Of a stretch of 64,000 bases of DNA, positions 1 through 8,021 are shown piece after piece (the first letter of the stretch is position 1; every line of letters begins with the position of its first letter). The notes beneath the pieces were generated by a model that was not told where the DNA came from, did no database searches, and saw only the letters and a list, made by a program, of their open reading frames with translations. Both the position numbers and the translations under genes were made by a program. The stretch comes from Alphaproteobacteria bacterium (GTDB taxonomy: Bacteria > Pseudomonadota > Alphaproteobacteria > Sphingomonadales > JAKSBY01). Location: positions 1 through 64,000 of the forward strand of contig JAJFIV010000025.1 of assembly GCA_021774625.1 (NCBI GenBank), in the 5' to 3' direction.

Positions 1-39
1 CTTGTCACTAACGTCAAGTCCGGCGTATAATCGCTCCAT
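1..39 (-). CDS. IS110-family transposase, N-terminal 13 codons only
   Basis: Reading the minus strand from an ATG at 39 gives MERLYAGLDVSDK before the window ends. The GLDVS block at the extreme N-terminus is the first RuvC-like (DEDD) acidic motif of IS110 transposases. A good Shine-Dalgarno (AGGAG, about 50-54 on the complementary strand) precedes the ATG. The rest of the element lies to the left of the window, so intactness cannot be judged. IS110 elements insert without classic terminal repeats and are guided by a bridge RNA from their non-coding end. Other transposases with a DEDD N-terminus are possible but less likely. Confidence 0.7.
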   Translation of the reverse strand, partial: MERLYAGLDVSDK

Positions 40-42
40 GGG

Positions 43-111
43 TCATTCTCCTATGCTTGGGGCAAGCTTGCAAAACACAAACCTGACCCCGTTTTATCAT
101 ATGGAGAATGA
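43..111 (-). promoter_or_regulatory. Nested hairpins covering the transposase ribosome binding site
   Basis: Bases 43-51 (TCATTCTCC) and 103-111 (GGAGAATGA) form a perfect 9-bp inverted repeat. Between them GGGG at 59-62 can pair with CCCC at 87-90. Read on the minus strand, the distal arm is exactly the GGAG Shine-Dalgarno of the IS110 transposase, so the fold would hide it. This may be translational silencing of the transposase, part of the non-coding end that encodes a bridge RNA, or both; the sequence does not decide. Confidence 0.5.
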
Positions 112-133
112 TCCTAATGCAATTACGCTATGT

Positions 134-157
134 CCCCGGAATTCCCCCGGAATTCCC
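134..157. repeat. Two tandem GGAATTCC-containing 11-12 bp units
   Basis: CCCGGAATTCCC occurs twice in direct succession (GGAATTCC cores at 138-145 and 149-156). It lies between the end of the LysR gene and the IS110 transposase, so it may mark the junction with the insertion element. It has no T-run and is a poor terminator. Confidence 0.45.
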
Positions 158-169
158 TTAGTGGGACCT

Positions 170-1051
170 TTAATGACCTATCCAAAACGGTGCGGGCAGT
201 TGGCCGGCGAGGGAGCGTTTTGCTGTTTCTCGCAAATGCATGAGCGCTTCGTCAATGAGTGCCGGCTTAATACGGTCGCGCCAGACCACATGAACCGGGA
301 ATACGAATGCCGGCATTTCGGGCACGAGATACATTTTTCCCGACGCAATAAGTGGCTCAACCAGGCGTTTCGGCATATAGGCGGTGCCGCCGACATTGAG
401 CAGATAGTTCACAGTCACCGGCCCGATGCTGAAAGTCATGCGCGGATGCTGGTGATCGGGAAAGATACCGGTGTGAAACGCGGTAAATTCCTCACCCCAA
501 TCCATGAAGACATACCCCTGATCCATGCCTCGCGTGTTTTCGTCGGTCGACACCATGACCAGACTGTCTTCAAACAAGGCTTCGACACAGAGGCCGGGGC
601 GCATTTGCGGCGTATACATTACCGCCATATCCACAGTACCCTCGGTCATCTGCCGGGTGATCCTGTCGGAACGGGCAACCTCGGCCCGAAAGGCGATATC
701 GGGCAGGGTGTTTGCCATCAAAGGCAGCCAGCGCACTAACAGGCGGTTCCAAAGACTGTATTCCCCGGCAATGACGAGAACGTCCTTATATCCCTCCGGC
801 ACGGCGACCTGCTGCTTCGCTTCTTCCCAAATTTGTAAAAAGCTTTGCGCGTATCGCTGAAACTGCCGTCCAGCCGGTGTGAGCGTGATGCCGGTCTTGC
901 TGCGTAAAAAAACTTTTCTGCCCAGTTGCTCTTCCAAGGATTTAATACGAAGGCTGACGGCAGATTGTGAAACGAATAATCTTTTTGCGGCATCCGCGAA
1001 GCTGTCGGATGCAACCACCTCAAGAAATGTTTTTGCCAGAACCGTGTCCAT
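170..1051 (-). CDS. LysR-family transcriptional regulator
   Basis: The 293-residue protein has the family's usual length. Residues about 1-60 form the winged helix-turn-helix, with the typical FVSQSAVSLRIKSLEEQLG recognition region; the rest is a periplasmic-binding-protein-like effector domain. The ATG at 1051 follows a GAGGG ribosome binding site. It diverges from rimK, and the shared 126-bp gap holds an 18-bp palindrome that could be its operator. LysR proteins usually autoregulate and control a divergent neighbour, so rimK is the natural candidate target, but this is inference. The effector is unknown. Its 3' end lies about 130 bp from the IS110 transposase start, and the gene looks intact. 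Confidence 0.9.
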   Translation of the reverse strand: MDTVLAKTFLEVVASDSFADAAKRLFVSQSAVSLRIKSLEEQLGRKVFLRSKTGITLTPAGRQFQRYAQSFLQIWEEAKQQVAVPEGYKDVLVIAGEYSLWNRLLVRWLPLMANTLPDIAFRAEVARSDRITRQMTEGTVDMAVMYTPQMRPGLCVEALFEDSLVMVSTDENTRGMDQGYVFMDWGEEFTAFHTGIFPDHQHPRMTFSIGPVTVNYLLNVGGTAYMPKRLVEPLIASGKMYLVPEMPAFVFPVHVVWRDRIKPALIDEALMHLRETAKRSLAGQLPAPFWIGH

Positions 1052-1123
1052 CGTCCCTCAACCCTAATGGATGGGACGCCTATATAAAAGAAAAACTCAT
1101 TTCATTGATGATTATTCCGCGTT

Positions 1124-1141
1124 TGACTTATGTATAAGTCA
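1124..1141. promoter_or_regulatory. 18-bp palindrome between the LysR gene and rimK
   Basis: TGACTTAT and ATAAGTCA are perfect inverted 8-mers separated by GT. The site lies 73 bp upstream of the LysR start and 37 bp upstream of the rimK start. It contains a T-N11-A type arrangement expected of LysR operators. Binding is inferred only from symmetry and position. Confidence 0.5.
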
Positions 1142-1177
1142 TGCCCTTATGTAATGGAAGAACAATCAGGAAAAATA

Positions 1178-2092
1178 ATGCGTATTGGTATTTTATCACG
1201 AAATCCACGACTTTACTCCACTAAACGGTTGGCAGATGCCGCAAAAGAGCGCGGCCACGACGTCAAAGTCGTTGATGTCCTTAAATGTTATATGAACATC
1301 ACCGCAAACAAGCCAACCGTCTATTACAAGCCCAGAGACGAAAAGGAAAAGCTGAATTTCGATGCTGTTATCCCGCGCATCGGAGCGTCGGTGACCGCGT
1401 ATGGCACGGCGGTCCTGCGACAATTCGAAGTGGGCGGTGTTTACTCCGTCAATGAATCTGTTGGCATCGCCCGGTCACGCGATAAGCTGCGCGCGCACCA
1501 GCTTCTGGCACGAAAGGGTGTCGGAATGCCGCTCACGGGGTATGCCCATGCTGCCAATGCGACCGAAGATCTGATCGAATTTGTCGGCGGCGCACCCTTA
1601 ATCGTGAAAGTCATGGAAAGCACCCATGGCGCGGGTGTTGTGCTTGCGGAAACATCCAAGGCGGCAGAGAGTGTGATCAACGCGTTTCGCGGCCTTAACG
1701 CTAATATTCTTGTCCAGGAGTTTGTCAAGGAAGCCGGCGGTGCCGATATCCGCTGTTTCATCATTGGCGACAAAGTTATTGCTGCCATGCAGCGCCAGGC
1801 GAAGGAGGGGGAATACCGGTCCAACCTGCATATGGGCGGTACGGCCAGTATCGTAAAACTCAAACCGGATGAGCGGGCCATGGCGGTTCGCGCCGCAAAA
1901 GTTATCGGTCTTGATGTGGCCGGTGTTGATCTTATCCGCTCCGCACACGGACCGCAGGTGCTTGAAGTCAACTCATCGCCGGGACTTAAGGGTATCGAGG
2001 CGGCGACCGGTAAAGACGTGGCGGGTTCCATCATCAGATATATCGAGGAAGATTCGCAAAAGGGACCAAACCGGATGACGGGAAAAGGCTAG
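1178..2092 (+). CDS. rimK: RimK-family alpha-L-glutamate ligase
   Basis: This ATP-grasp ligase adds glutamate residues to a protein C-terminus, classically ribosomal protein S6. The 304-residue product starts [18 protein letters not shown], a standard RimK opening, so I chose ATG 1178 (AGGA eight bases upstream) rather than the in-frame ATG at 1130. The ATP-grasp glycine-rich loop [12 protein letters not shown] is near residue 150, and the metal-binding end motif [12 protein letters not shown] is near 270. No aspartyl protease or retropepsin-type partner lies next to it. Whether the target here is S6 cannot be told from sequence. Confidence 0.92.
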   Translation: MRIGILSRNPRLYSTKRLADAAKERGHDVKVVDVLKCYMNITANKPTVYYKPRDEKEKLNFDAVIPRIGASVTAYGTAVLRQFEVGGVYSVNESVGIARSRDKLRAHQLLARKGVGMPLTGYAHAANATEDLIEFVGGAPLIVKVMESTHGAGVVLAETSKAAESVINAFRGLNANILVQEFVKEAGGADIRCFIIGDKVIAAMQRQAKEGEYRSNLHMGGTASIVKLKPDERAMAVRAAKVIGLDVAGVDLIRSAHGPQVLEVNSSPGLKGIEAATGKDVAGSIIRYIEEDSQKGPNRMTGKG

Positions 2093-2267
2093 GGGAGCGT
2101 CGAAAAGCGAACGATGCTTTTGATGTCCATAAGCGCGTCATATTTCGCTGTGATTATGCAGCGATATGGAGTGAAAACATTGCCGCTAATCTGCTAATGT
2201 CGCAGATCAGGAGTCGGGCGATAAGGAAAACCGATGAGCATGCAGTTGAAACACGGGGAAAAACATC

Positions 2268-3143
2268 ATGGATGAAACAGCAACCGCTTTTGACTGGCGG
2301 ACAGCGATCAGTGAAACCTACCAGGATTTCGTCGCCCAGGTGATCAATCATGCACCGCAGCTCGTCGGTGCCATTGCCCTTCTGGTTCTCGGATGGATCA
2401 TTGCGCATTTCTCCCGGCTTGGAACCAAGAAACTCATTTACGGTTTGGACTCGCTCTTCAACCGGGTTTCCAAGCATGACGGCGTGCGCCGGGAAGGCCT
2501 TAAAAAATCCTATGCGCTCATTATCAGCCAGTTCGTATTTTGGGCGATTTTGATCTTCTTCATCGCCGCCAGTGCGAATTTGGTGGGCTGGAAACTCTTT
2601 ACCGGCTGGATGGAAAACATCGTCACGGTCCTGCCAAACCTGATCATGGGTCTTCTGATCATTCTGGCGGGTTTTCTCCTCGGCAATGCCGCACGTTCGG
2701 GAATTGCCCGGACCGCCGAGAGCACCGGGATAACACAAGGGGCCGTGCTGGCCCGCGTGGCGCAAATTATCATCCTCGTCAGTTCGGTCATTATCGGTAT
2801 CGAACTGATCGGCCTGAATGTGCAATTCCTCACAAGCATTATTGTGGTGGTGATTGGAATATTGCTGGCCGGGGCGGCCTTGGCATTCAGTCTTGGCGCG
2901 AAGACAATGGTCGCAAATTTCATCGGTGCGCAACAGACGCGCAAACACTGCCGGATCGGCGAGCATTTGAAGATTGACGGTTATGAAGGCGAAATTCTCG
3001 AGGTGACGCAGACTGCGGTTGTCCTCGATACGGAATATGGCCGGGCCGTCATTCCTTCCAAGCTGTTCCAGGAGCGGGTCAGCGAATTAAGGTCCGACGC
3101 CCCACCATCAAAGCCGAGCCGTGCCGTAAAATCCGCTAAGTAG
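2268..3143 (+). CDS. MscS-like mechanosensitive channel protein with conserved TM-helix repeats
   Basis: The 291-residue protein has about five hydrophobic helices (near 28-48, 83-105, 118-138, 158-178 and 181-205). A short soluble tail follows, with GEHLKIDGYEGEILEVT and a later RAVIPSKLFQERV stretch that match the beta domain of MscS channels. It lacks the larger C-terminal alpha/beta cage of E. coli MscS. It resembles the 'conserved TM helix' subgroup, likely a small osmotic or ion channel in the inner membrane. It begins an apparent operon with a CBS/MgtE-N protein 12 bp downstream and mgtE, suggesting shared ion homeostasis. Confidence 0.8.
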   Translation: MDETATAFDWRTAISETYQDFVAQVINHAPQLVGAIALLVLGWIIAHFSRLGTKKLIYGLDSLFNRVSKHDGVRREGLKKSYALIISQFVFWAILIFFIAASANLVGWKLFTGWMENIVTVLPNLIMGLLIILAGFLLGNAARSGIARTAESTGITQGAVLARVAQIIILVSSVIIGIELIGLNVQFLTSIIVVVIGILLAGAALAFSLGAKTMVANFIGAQQTRKHCRIGEHLKIDGYEGEILEVTQTAVVLDTEYGRAVIPSKLFQERVSELRSDAPPSKPSRAVKSAK

Positions 3144-3155
3144 GAGACCCAAACG

Positions 3156-4010
3156 ATGCCTCAACGAAGTGTCTCTCTCGCACTGGCTTTCCTGAAAACG
3201 CGACCGCAAGCCGCCGCCGGTGTTTTGGAACAATATGACAGCCACAATGTGGCGGCTTTTCTGACCGGGATACCTTTTTCCCATGCAACACCCGTCATCC
3301 GGCACATGCTGCCAACCTTTACCGCCCGTGTCTGCACATTGCTGGAGACCGAGCGCGCCGCGGGTTTGTTAATGGGGCTGGATGCCAATCTGATTGCCAC
3401 TGTTCTGCGTTGTCTTGATAACGAGCAGCAGCAAGCCGTCTTAGACGAGCTTCCAACGAAAACCAGAACCGTTTGCAGTCTGCTTCTGTCTTATGCGGAT
3501 GACACAGTCGGCGCATGGATGACGCCTCATGTGGTCACGGTTTCCGATGACAGTGAGGTCCGGCACGCTCTCAGGGCAATCCGCAATGCAGAGAGCGGTG
3601 TGCATACGGACTATATTTTTGTGGTAGACCGCGAACTGGCATTAAAAGGCCGGATTCATTATTCCAGCCTGTTGCGGGCTGACGCTGAAATTTCCATAGA
3701 TGTTTTTTTAACGGACCCGCCTCCAGCGCTTTCAGGCCGCACATCGATCGCCCGCGCCGCCGGCCATGATGACTGGAAGTCCTATGATGCGATGCCGGTC
3801 CTTAACCGCAAAGGCCAGTTTATCGGTGCGCTCAGGCATGTGGAATTGCGTAAGACCCTTGCCGGCACGGTCAAGAAGGTCGAGCGCAGCCCTGCCGACG
3901 ACCCATTCTTCGGCTTTTGCGAAACCTACGGTCAGACGCTGCTTGCGCTGTTTCATGCGGCGGCAGATATGCTGGATTCAGGGTCAGCACAAATGAGGAA
4001 TGTACGATGA
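3156..4010 (+). CDS. Membrane-free MgtE-like protein (MgtE N domain plus CBS pair)
   Basis: The 284-residue product repeats the soluble half of MgtE: an alpha-helical superhelix (about 15-110) and then a CBS-type region opening with GAWMTPHVVTV near residue 117. It has no transmembrane domain. In MgtE these domains bind Mg2+ in the cytosol and close the pore. It overlaps the real mgtE start by 4 bp (ATGA), so the two are translationally coupled. It may be a regulatory partner that assembles with the adjacent MgtE, or a decayed duplicate; the intact reading frame favours a function. AGGAG precedes the ATG at 3156. Confidence 0.75.
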   Translation: MPQRSVSLALAFLKTRPQAAAGVLEQYDSHNVAAFLTGIPFSHATPVIRHMLPTFTARVCTLLETERAAGLLMGLDANLIATVLRCLDNEQQQAVLDELPTKTRTVCSLLLSYADDTVGAWMTPHVVTVSDDSEVRHALRAIRNAESGVHTDYIFVVDRELALKGRIHYSSLLRADAEISIDVFLTDPPPALSGRTSIARAAGHDDWKSYDAMPVLNRKGQFIGALRHVELRKTLAGTVKKVERSPADDPFFGFCETYGQTLLALFHAAADMLDSGSAQMRNVR

Positions 4011-5332
4011 CAGTCGAGGCAGCAAACGTGCAGGACGCGATTTACAGTCTCAACAAAGCGTTCCTGCTGAATTTCCCCATTGACGCCGCCCGGCAGATCG
4101 AAACCCTGCCGGTAGAAGAAACGGCTGAAATGATAGAGGATCAGCCAATCCATGTGATCGTCCGGGTGTTTGAAAAGCTGACCCCTGGCAGCGCGGATGG
4201 TCTTTTGATGGAATTGCCTGATGCCGTGGCCGGCCAGTTACTTGCTGCTCTCGATCCCGGTCAGTCCGCTGTATTGTTGAGCCGTTTCGACGAGACCCGG
4301 CGCAATCATTTCCTTAATATAACGAATAAGAGCGTAGCTGCGGAGTTAAAAACCCTTCTCGAATATCCGGAAAATACCGCCGGTCGGTTGATGAGCACGG
4401 GCATCATCGCCTTTAACGAAAATATCACCGTTAAAGAGGCGATTTCTCAAATCAAACGCCAAAAGATGGAAAGTCTGCATCATCTATTTCTCTTGAACGA
4501 TGATATGCAACTGCATGGTCAGGTTGATATCCAGCGGATCGCTCTGGCGGAGGGTCAGGAGAAACTTTCCTCACTCTCGACGCCGATTATAGCCTATGTT
4601 CACACGCTCGATCCGAAAGAAGATGTGATCGCGAAACTCGAAAAACATCATGTCGATACCATCCCTGTCGTCGATCTGGATCACAGGCTGGTCGGGGTCA
4701 TCGAGGGTCAGGGACTGATCGATGCGGTGCGCGAGGATATGGCGGCCAGCATGCAGACCATGGTGGGCGCGAGCAAGGATGAGCGGGCGCTTTCCAGCAG
4801 CCTGTTCGCGGTCCGAAAACGGCTCCCCTGGTTGCAGATCAATCTTCTGACGGCCTTTCTGGCTGCGGCCGTGGTGGGCCTGTTTGAGGATACCATTGCG
4901 AAATATACCGCTCTTGCCATCCTTCTTCCCATTGCCGCCGGGCAGTCGGGGAATGCCGGGGCGCAAGCGCTGGCCGTTACCATGCGCGGCCTGACCTTGC
5001 GGGAGATTACCATGCGCCACTGGTTCGGCGTCATGAGAAAAGAATTCGGTACTGGCTTGCTTAACGGCCTCGGGATTGCCGTGACCTGCTCGGCAGGCAT
5101 CTATGTCTGGAGTCGGAGTGTCGGTTTGGCTCTTGTCATGGCGCTTGCAATGGTCATTTCCATGACCATTGCCGGTGTAGCCGGCGCGCTGGTTCCCATT
5201 CTCCTGAAACGCTTCGGGCTCGACCCGGCGCAGTCCTCATCAATCGTCCTGACGACGGTGACGGATATTGCCGGTTTCATGTCCTTTCTCGGCATTGCAA
5301 CCCTTCTGTCCGGCATGCTGGATGCCGGGTGA
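4007..5332 (+). CDS. mgtE: Magnesium transporter MgtE
   Basis: The product is 441 residues, normal for MgtE. The N domain spans about 15-125, the CBS pair about 126-250 (opening NTAGRLMSTGII), and five transmembrane helices fill about 275-441. The pore region carries the family signature around LLPIAAGQSGNAGAQALAVT. It should be a dimeric Mg2+ channel whose cytosolic domains sense Mg2+. I chose ATG 4007 because it overlaps the upstream stop and begins the conserved N domain; the open frame extends to 3917 with non-homologous sequence. No Mg2+ riboswitch is visible, consistent with promoter control upstream of 2268. Confidence 0.95.
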   Translation: MTVEAANVQDAIYSLNKAFLLNFPIDAARQIETLPVEETAEMIEDQPIHVIVRVFEKLTPGSADGLLMELPDAVAGQLLAALDPGQSAVLLSRFDETRRNHFLNITNKSVAAELKTLLEYPENTAGRLMSTGIIAFNENITVKEAISQIKRQKMESLHHLFLLNDDMQLHGQVDIQRIALAEGQEKLSSLSTPIIAYVHTLDPKEDVIAKLEKHHVDTIPVVDLDHRLVGVIEGQGLIDAVREDMAASMQTMVGASKDERALSSSLFAVRKRLPWLQINLLTAFLAAAVVGLFEDTIAKYTALAILLPIAAGQSGNAGAQALAVTMRGLTLREITMRHWFGVMRKEFGTGLLNGLGIAVTCSAGIYVWSRSVGLALVMALAMVISMTIAGVAGALVPILLKRFGLDPAQSSSIVLTTVTDIAGFMSFLGIATLLSGMLDAG

Positions 5333-5367
5333 CCTGGCCATCATTTCAAAAATCAGGGCGAGGCTTT

Positions 5368-5664
5368 TCACACAAGTTTTTTTGCACGGGATCGCCGCGC
5401 CCAGATATTGAGCAACTCAACACCGGCGGAAAAAGCCATGGCGGAATAAATATAGGCCCTCGGAATATGGAAACCGAAACCGTCGGCGATCAATGTCGCG
5501 CCGATCATCAAGAGAAATCCGAGCGCCAGCCTGACGATGGTCGGATTGCCGGTTCCAAACCAGAAACCGACCAGGGCCCCTGCAAGGAACACGAATATCA
5601 GGATCAGAGAGCGCGGTGCATGAACCGACCAAAAAAGAATCTGAACGGAATTTAAGGGCTCAGA
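5368..5664 (-). pseudogene. TerC-family membrane protein remnant (C-terminal third)
   Basis: The minus-strand frame from 5664 to 5368 ends with [20 protein letters not shown] and a basic tail, the conserved last segment of TerC-type membrane proteins. It also holds two hydrophobic helices. The open frame is only about 99 codons, closed upstream by a TGA at 5665-5667, and has no ATG; the only starts are internal (GTG at 5592). The N-terminal acidic metal-binding helices of TerC, which make up most of the roughly 230-330 residue family, are missing. It is therefore most likely a decayed gene. It converges on mgtE. Confidence 0.7.
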
Positions 5665-5843
5665 TCACGAACATTCGTTGAAGGGAGACATCGGCACTCT
5701 CCAAGTACTCCCCGTCTACTCTGACTGTAGGCTTCGCGTGCACCTTTTCCACTCATTTTGCGCTGAATCCGGGGACTGGTTTGGCTGACTTTCTGCGGGT
5801 TTAAGTGCCGTTATCCATGTCTCCGGGCCGGACAGAAATATAA

Positions 5844-5919
5844 TGGTGAGCCCGGCAGGAATCGAACCTGCGACCCACTGATTAAAAGTCAGTTGCTCTA
5901 CCGACTGAGCTACGGGCCC
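5844..5919 (-). tRNA. tRNA-Lys (anticodon TTT)
   Basis: The minus strand folds into a complete 76-nt cloverleaf. Acceptor arms GGGCCCG and CGGGCTC pair, the anticodon loop is CTTTTAA, and the T-arm has GGTTCGATTCC. The CCA end is encoded at 5844-5846. Confidence 0.97.
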
Positions 5920-6046
5920 ACATATAGGGTGAAATGCGGGCGCACAGTAGGTGCTGGACGTTCCCCGGTCAAGTCCGAACAAGACTTTTTCCAAATCCTC
6001 AGTTATAGTTTTCCGGCACCCATAAAACAGCAGCGAGGAAGAGAGG

Positions 6047-6526
6047 ATGCAGTTAAAAATTTTCCAAACCATACTTGTCATATTTTCGCCGGTGATGGCC
6101 GCCGCAGCCACCGCCCAAGACGAAACCCGAACGGACGTCATGACGGCCATTGAGCATTTTACCGAGACACTCAATATTCTGGACGCTGACGCGGCCCGCA
6201 CCGTCATGGAGCCGACGGCCAGCATTATCCTTTCCGTAAAAAATGAAGATGGCACAGTCCGTCATGTCATTCGCAGCCGGGATGAGTATCTGGCCACCTG
6301 GGATCAGCTGGGCGGGAGCACACTGGAAGAAAAAATGTGGAATCCGGTGATCCAGACGGACGGCACGATCGCCACCGTCTGGATGGATTACGAGCTTTAT
6401 GTTAATGGCGAATTCCGCCAGTGCGGCAAAAACGGTTTTAACATGATCCGCCGGGACGACGGCTGGAAGATGGCCGGAGCCGTTTCCTCCGTTCAGCGCA
6501 CCGGCTGCAGTCAAACCGCCCGCTAG
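6047..6526 (+). CDS. Secreted NTF2/SnoaL-like protein
   Basis: The 159-residue product starts with a probable signal peptide (hydrophobic residues 4-22, ending AATAQ). The mature part begins with a helix containing HFTETLNILDADAARTVM and ends in beta strands with NGFNMIRRDDGWKMAG, the usual shape of a DUF4440/NTF2-like cone fold. GAGGAAGAGAGG precedes the ATG. It is 8 bp from the next gene, so the two are probably cotranscribed. Members are often small-molecule-binding or orphan stress proteins; no catalytic residues can be assigned. Confidence 0.7.
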   Translation: MQLKIFQTILVIFSPVMAAAATAQDETRTDVMTAIEHFTETLNILDADAARTVMEPTASIILSVKNEDGTVRHVIRSRDEYLATWDQLGGSTLEEKMWNPVIQTDGTIATVWMDYELYVNGEFRQCGKNGFNMIRRDDGWKMAGAVSSVQRTGCSQTAR

Positions 6527-6534
6527 GGTTAGCC

Positions 6535-8010
6535 ATGCGCTGCCTGTTTCCCATTTTCCTGTTTCTGGGCATGGCCGGGACGGCGGCCGCAGAATCTGAT
6601 ATCGCCTTTCACGATTGTCCGTTTGGTGCAATAGACGGCCTTCAGGCCGCCTGCGCCGATTTGACCGTGCCGGAGAGCAGAAACGGCAACAATGCCATCC
6701 AGCTCAGGCTGCCGTTTGTCATTTTCCGCCCCGCCGAGCCGTCAACGCTGCCCCCGGTTCTGATGTTAAATGGCGGTCCGGGCGGACTGATCGATATTCA
6801 CCGGCGTGACGGTCTTCTGAGCTGGATGAAATATGCCAGAGGTTTTCAGCGGAACGGCCCCCGCGAGGTGATCCTTTTTACCCAGCGCGGCACCGATAAT
6901 GAGCATGGCAAGGCGCTGGCCTGTGATGCGCTGCAAGCCCCGGAAATACTGATCGGAGCAGTGAATGTTCAAAGCAAAAAAACGGTAATTCAGGAAAGCT
7001 TTCACACAGCGCTTAAACAATGCCGGGACGGCGCCATTGCCGCCGGACATGACCTCAGGGCCTATTCCACATTTGAGAGCGTGCGGGATATCGGCGCATT
7101 AAAGAAGGCCCTCAGGATAGAGCAATGGATAATTTACGGCGTTTCCTATGGCAGCCGTCTGGCGCTTGAAGTCGCCCGTCATGATTCTGCCGGCATAACG
7201 GGACTGATCCTCGATTCCCCTTCGCCACCCGGAGCCGGCGCCGATTCCATGGGGGCCGGTGTCCTGGGCCACTCCCTGAAATCGCTTACGGAAATCTGCA
7301 AGGCCCTCTGGCGATGCCGGGCGCTGTCGCAGAACATCTATAAAGATACGCTGCGCCGCATAAACAAGCTGGAAGAAAAGCCGTTAAAATTATCACTGCG
7401 TTCCCCCGATAACGATCAGCGCTATGATGTGGAGATGGATGGCGCCGCCTTTTCCCAGCTCCTGTTTCTCGCTTTTTATCACCCGGCGACAATTGAGGAA
7501 ATACCACGCATTCTTGCCCAGCTGCGCCGGGGCAACAGGGAACCTCTGAAGCGCCTTGTGACAGTGCTGCAGTTAAAGAAACGCGCCATCCATATAGGGA
7601 CATATGCGTCCGTTCACTGCCAGGATCGCGATCCGGAAAAAACGCTCGCTTTCCTTCGTGCGGAGCGTCGGGAATGGCCTGAATTTGAAGCTTTGATTGA
7701 AGAGCAGATCAGCCTCAATGAAACGCTGTGCCCGGGATGGTTTGAAAACTGGACGCCGGACTTTTATCCGGAGGCCGTCAGCGGGACTGTTCGGACGCTA
7801 ATCCTTGCCGGCAGCCTGGATCCGGTGACCCCGGTCCAATCGGCAGAATTTCTCGGTAAAAGCCTGGCCAACGCCACCGTCAAAATCTATCCGGACGCCA
7901 GCCACGGTATTCTGGAATTTCTGCCCTGCGCCTGGGAAGACGTGGACGCCTTTCTGCAGGGAAAACCGCCAGTGACCACGCCGGCCTGCCGCAGACACTA
8001 TTCTTTCTGA
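6535..8010 (+). CDS. Secreted alpha/beta hydrolase, proline iminopeptidase/TAP-like
   Basis: The 491-residue protein has a signal peptide (about 1-20) and the alpha/beta-hydrolase fold. The oxyanion region is NGGPGG near residue 80. The nucleophile elbow is GVSYGS near 203, the acid is the D of SLDPVTP near 425, and the histidine is in DASHGILEF near 460. The layout, with a late TAP-like C-terminal domain, matches tripeptidyl aminopeptidases and proline iminopeptidase-like exported peptidases (S33). It likely trims peptides in the periplasm or outside the cell. It follows the NTF2-like gene by 8 bp. Confidence 0.85.
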   Translation: MRCLFPIFLFLGMAGTAAAESDIAFHDCPFGAIDGLQAACADLTVPESRNGNNAIQLRLPFVIFRPAEPSTLPPVLMLNGGPGGLIDIHRRDGLLSWMKYARGFQRNGPREVILFTQRGTDNEHGKALACDALQAPEILIGAVNVQSKKTVIQESFHTALKQCRDGAIAAGHDLRAYSTFESVRDIGALKKALRIEQWIIYGVSYGSRLALEVARHDSAGITGLILDSPSPPGAGADSMGAGVLGHSLKSLTEICKALWRCRALSQNIYKDTLRRINKLEEKPLKLSLRSPDNDQRYDVEMDGAAFSQLLFLAFYHPATIEEIPRILAQLRRGNREPLKRLVTVLQLKKRAIHIGTYASVHCQDRDPEKTLAFLRAERREWPEFEALIEEQISLNETLCPGWFENWTPDFYPEAVSGTVRTLILAGSLDPVTPVQSAEFLGKSLANATVKIYPDASHGILEFLPCAWEDVDAFLQGKPPVTTPACRRHYSF

Positions 8011-8021
8011 ATTTAACGGAT

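Noticed and set aside
2154-2966. Long minus-strand open frame opposite the MscS-like gene
   Set aside because: Its residues are rich in polar, low-complexity stretches and it is antisense to a clear membrane channel gene.
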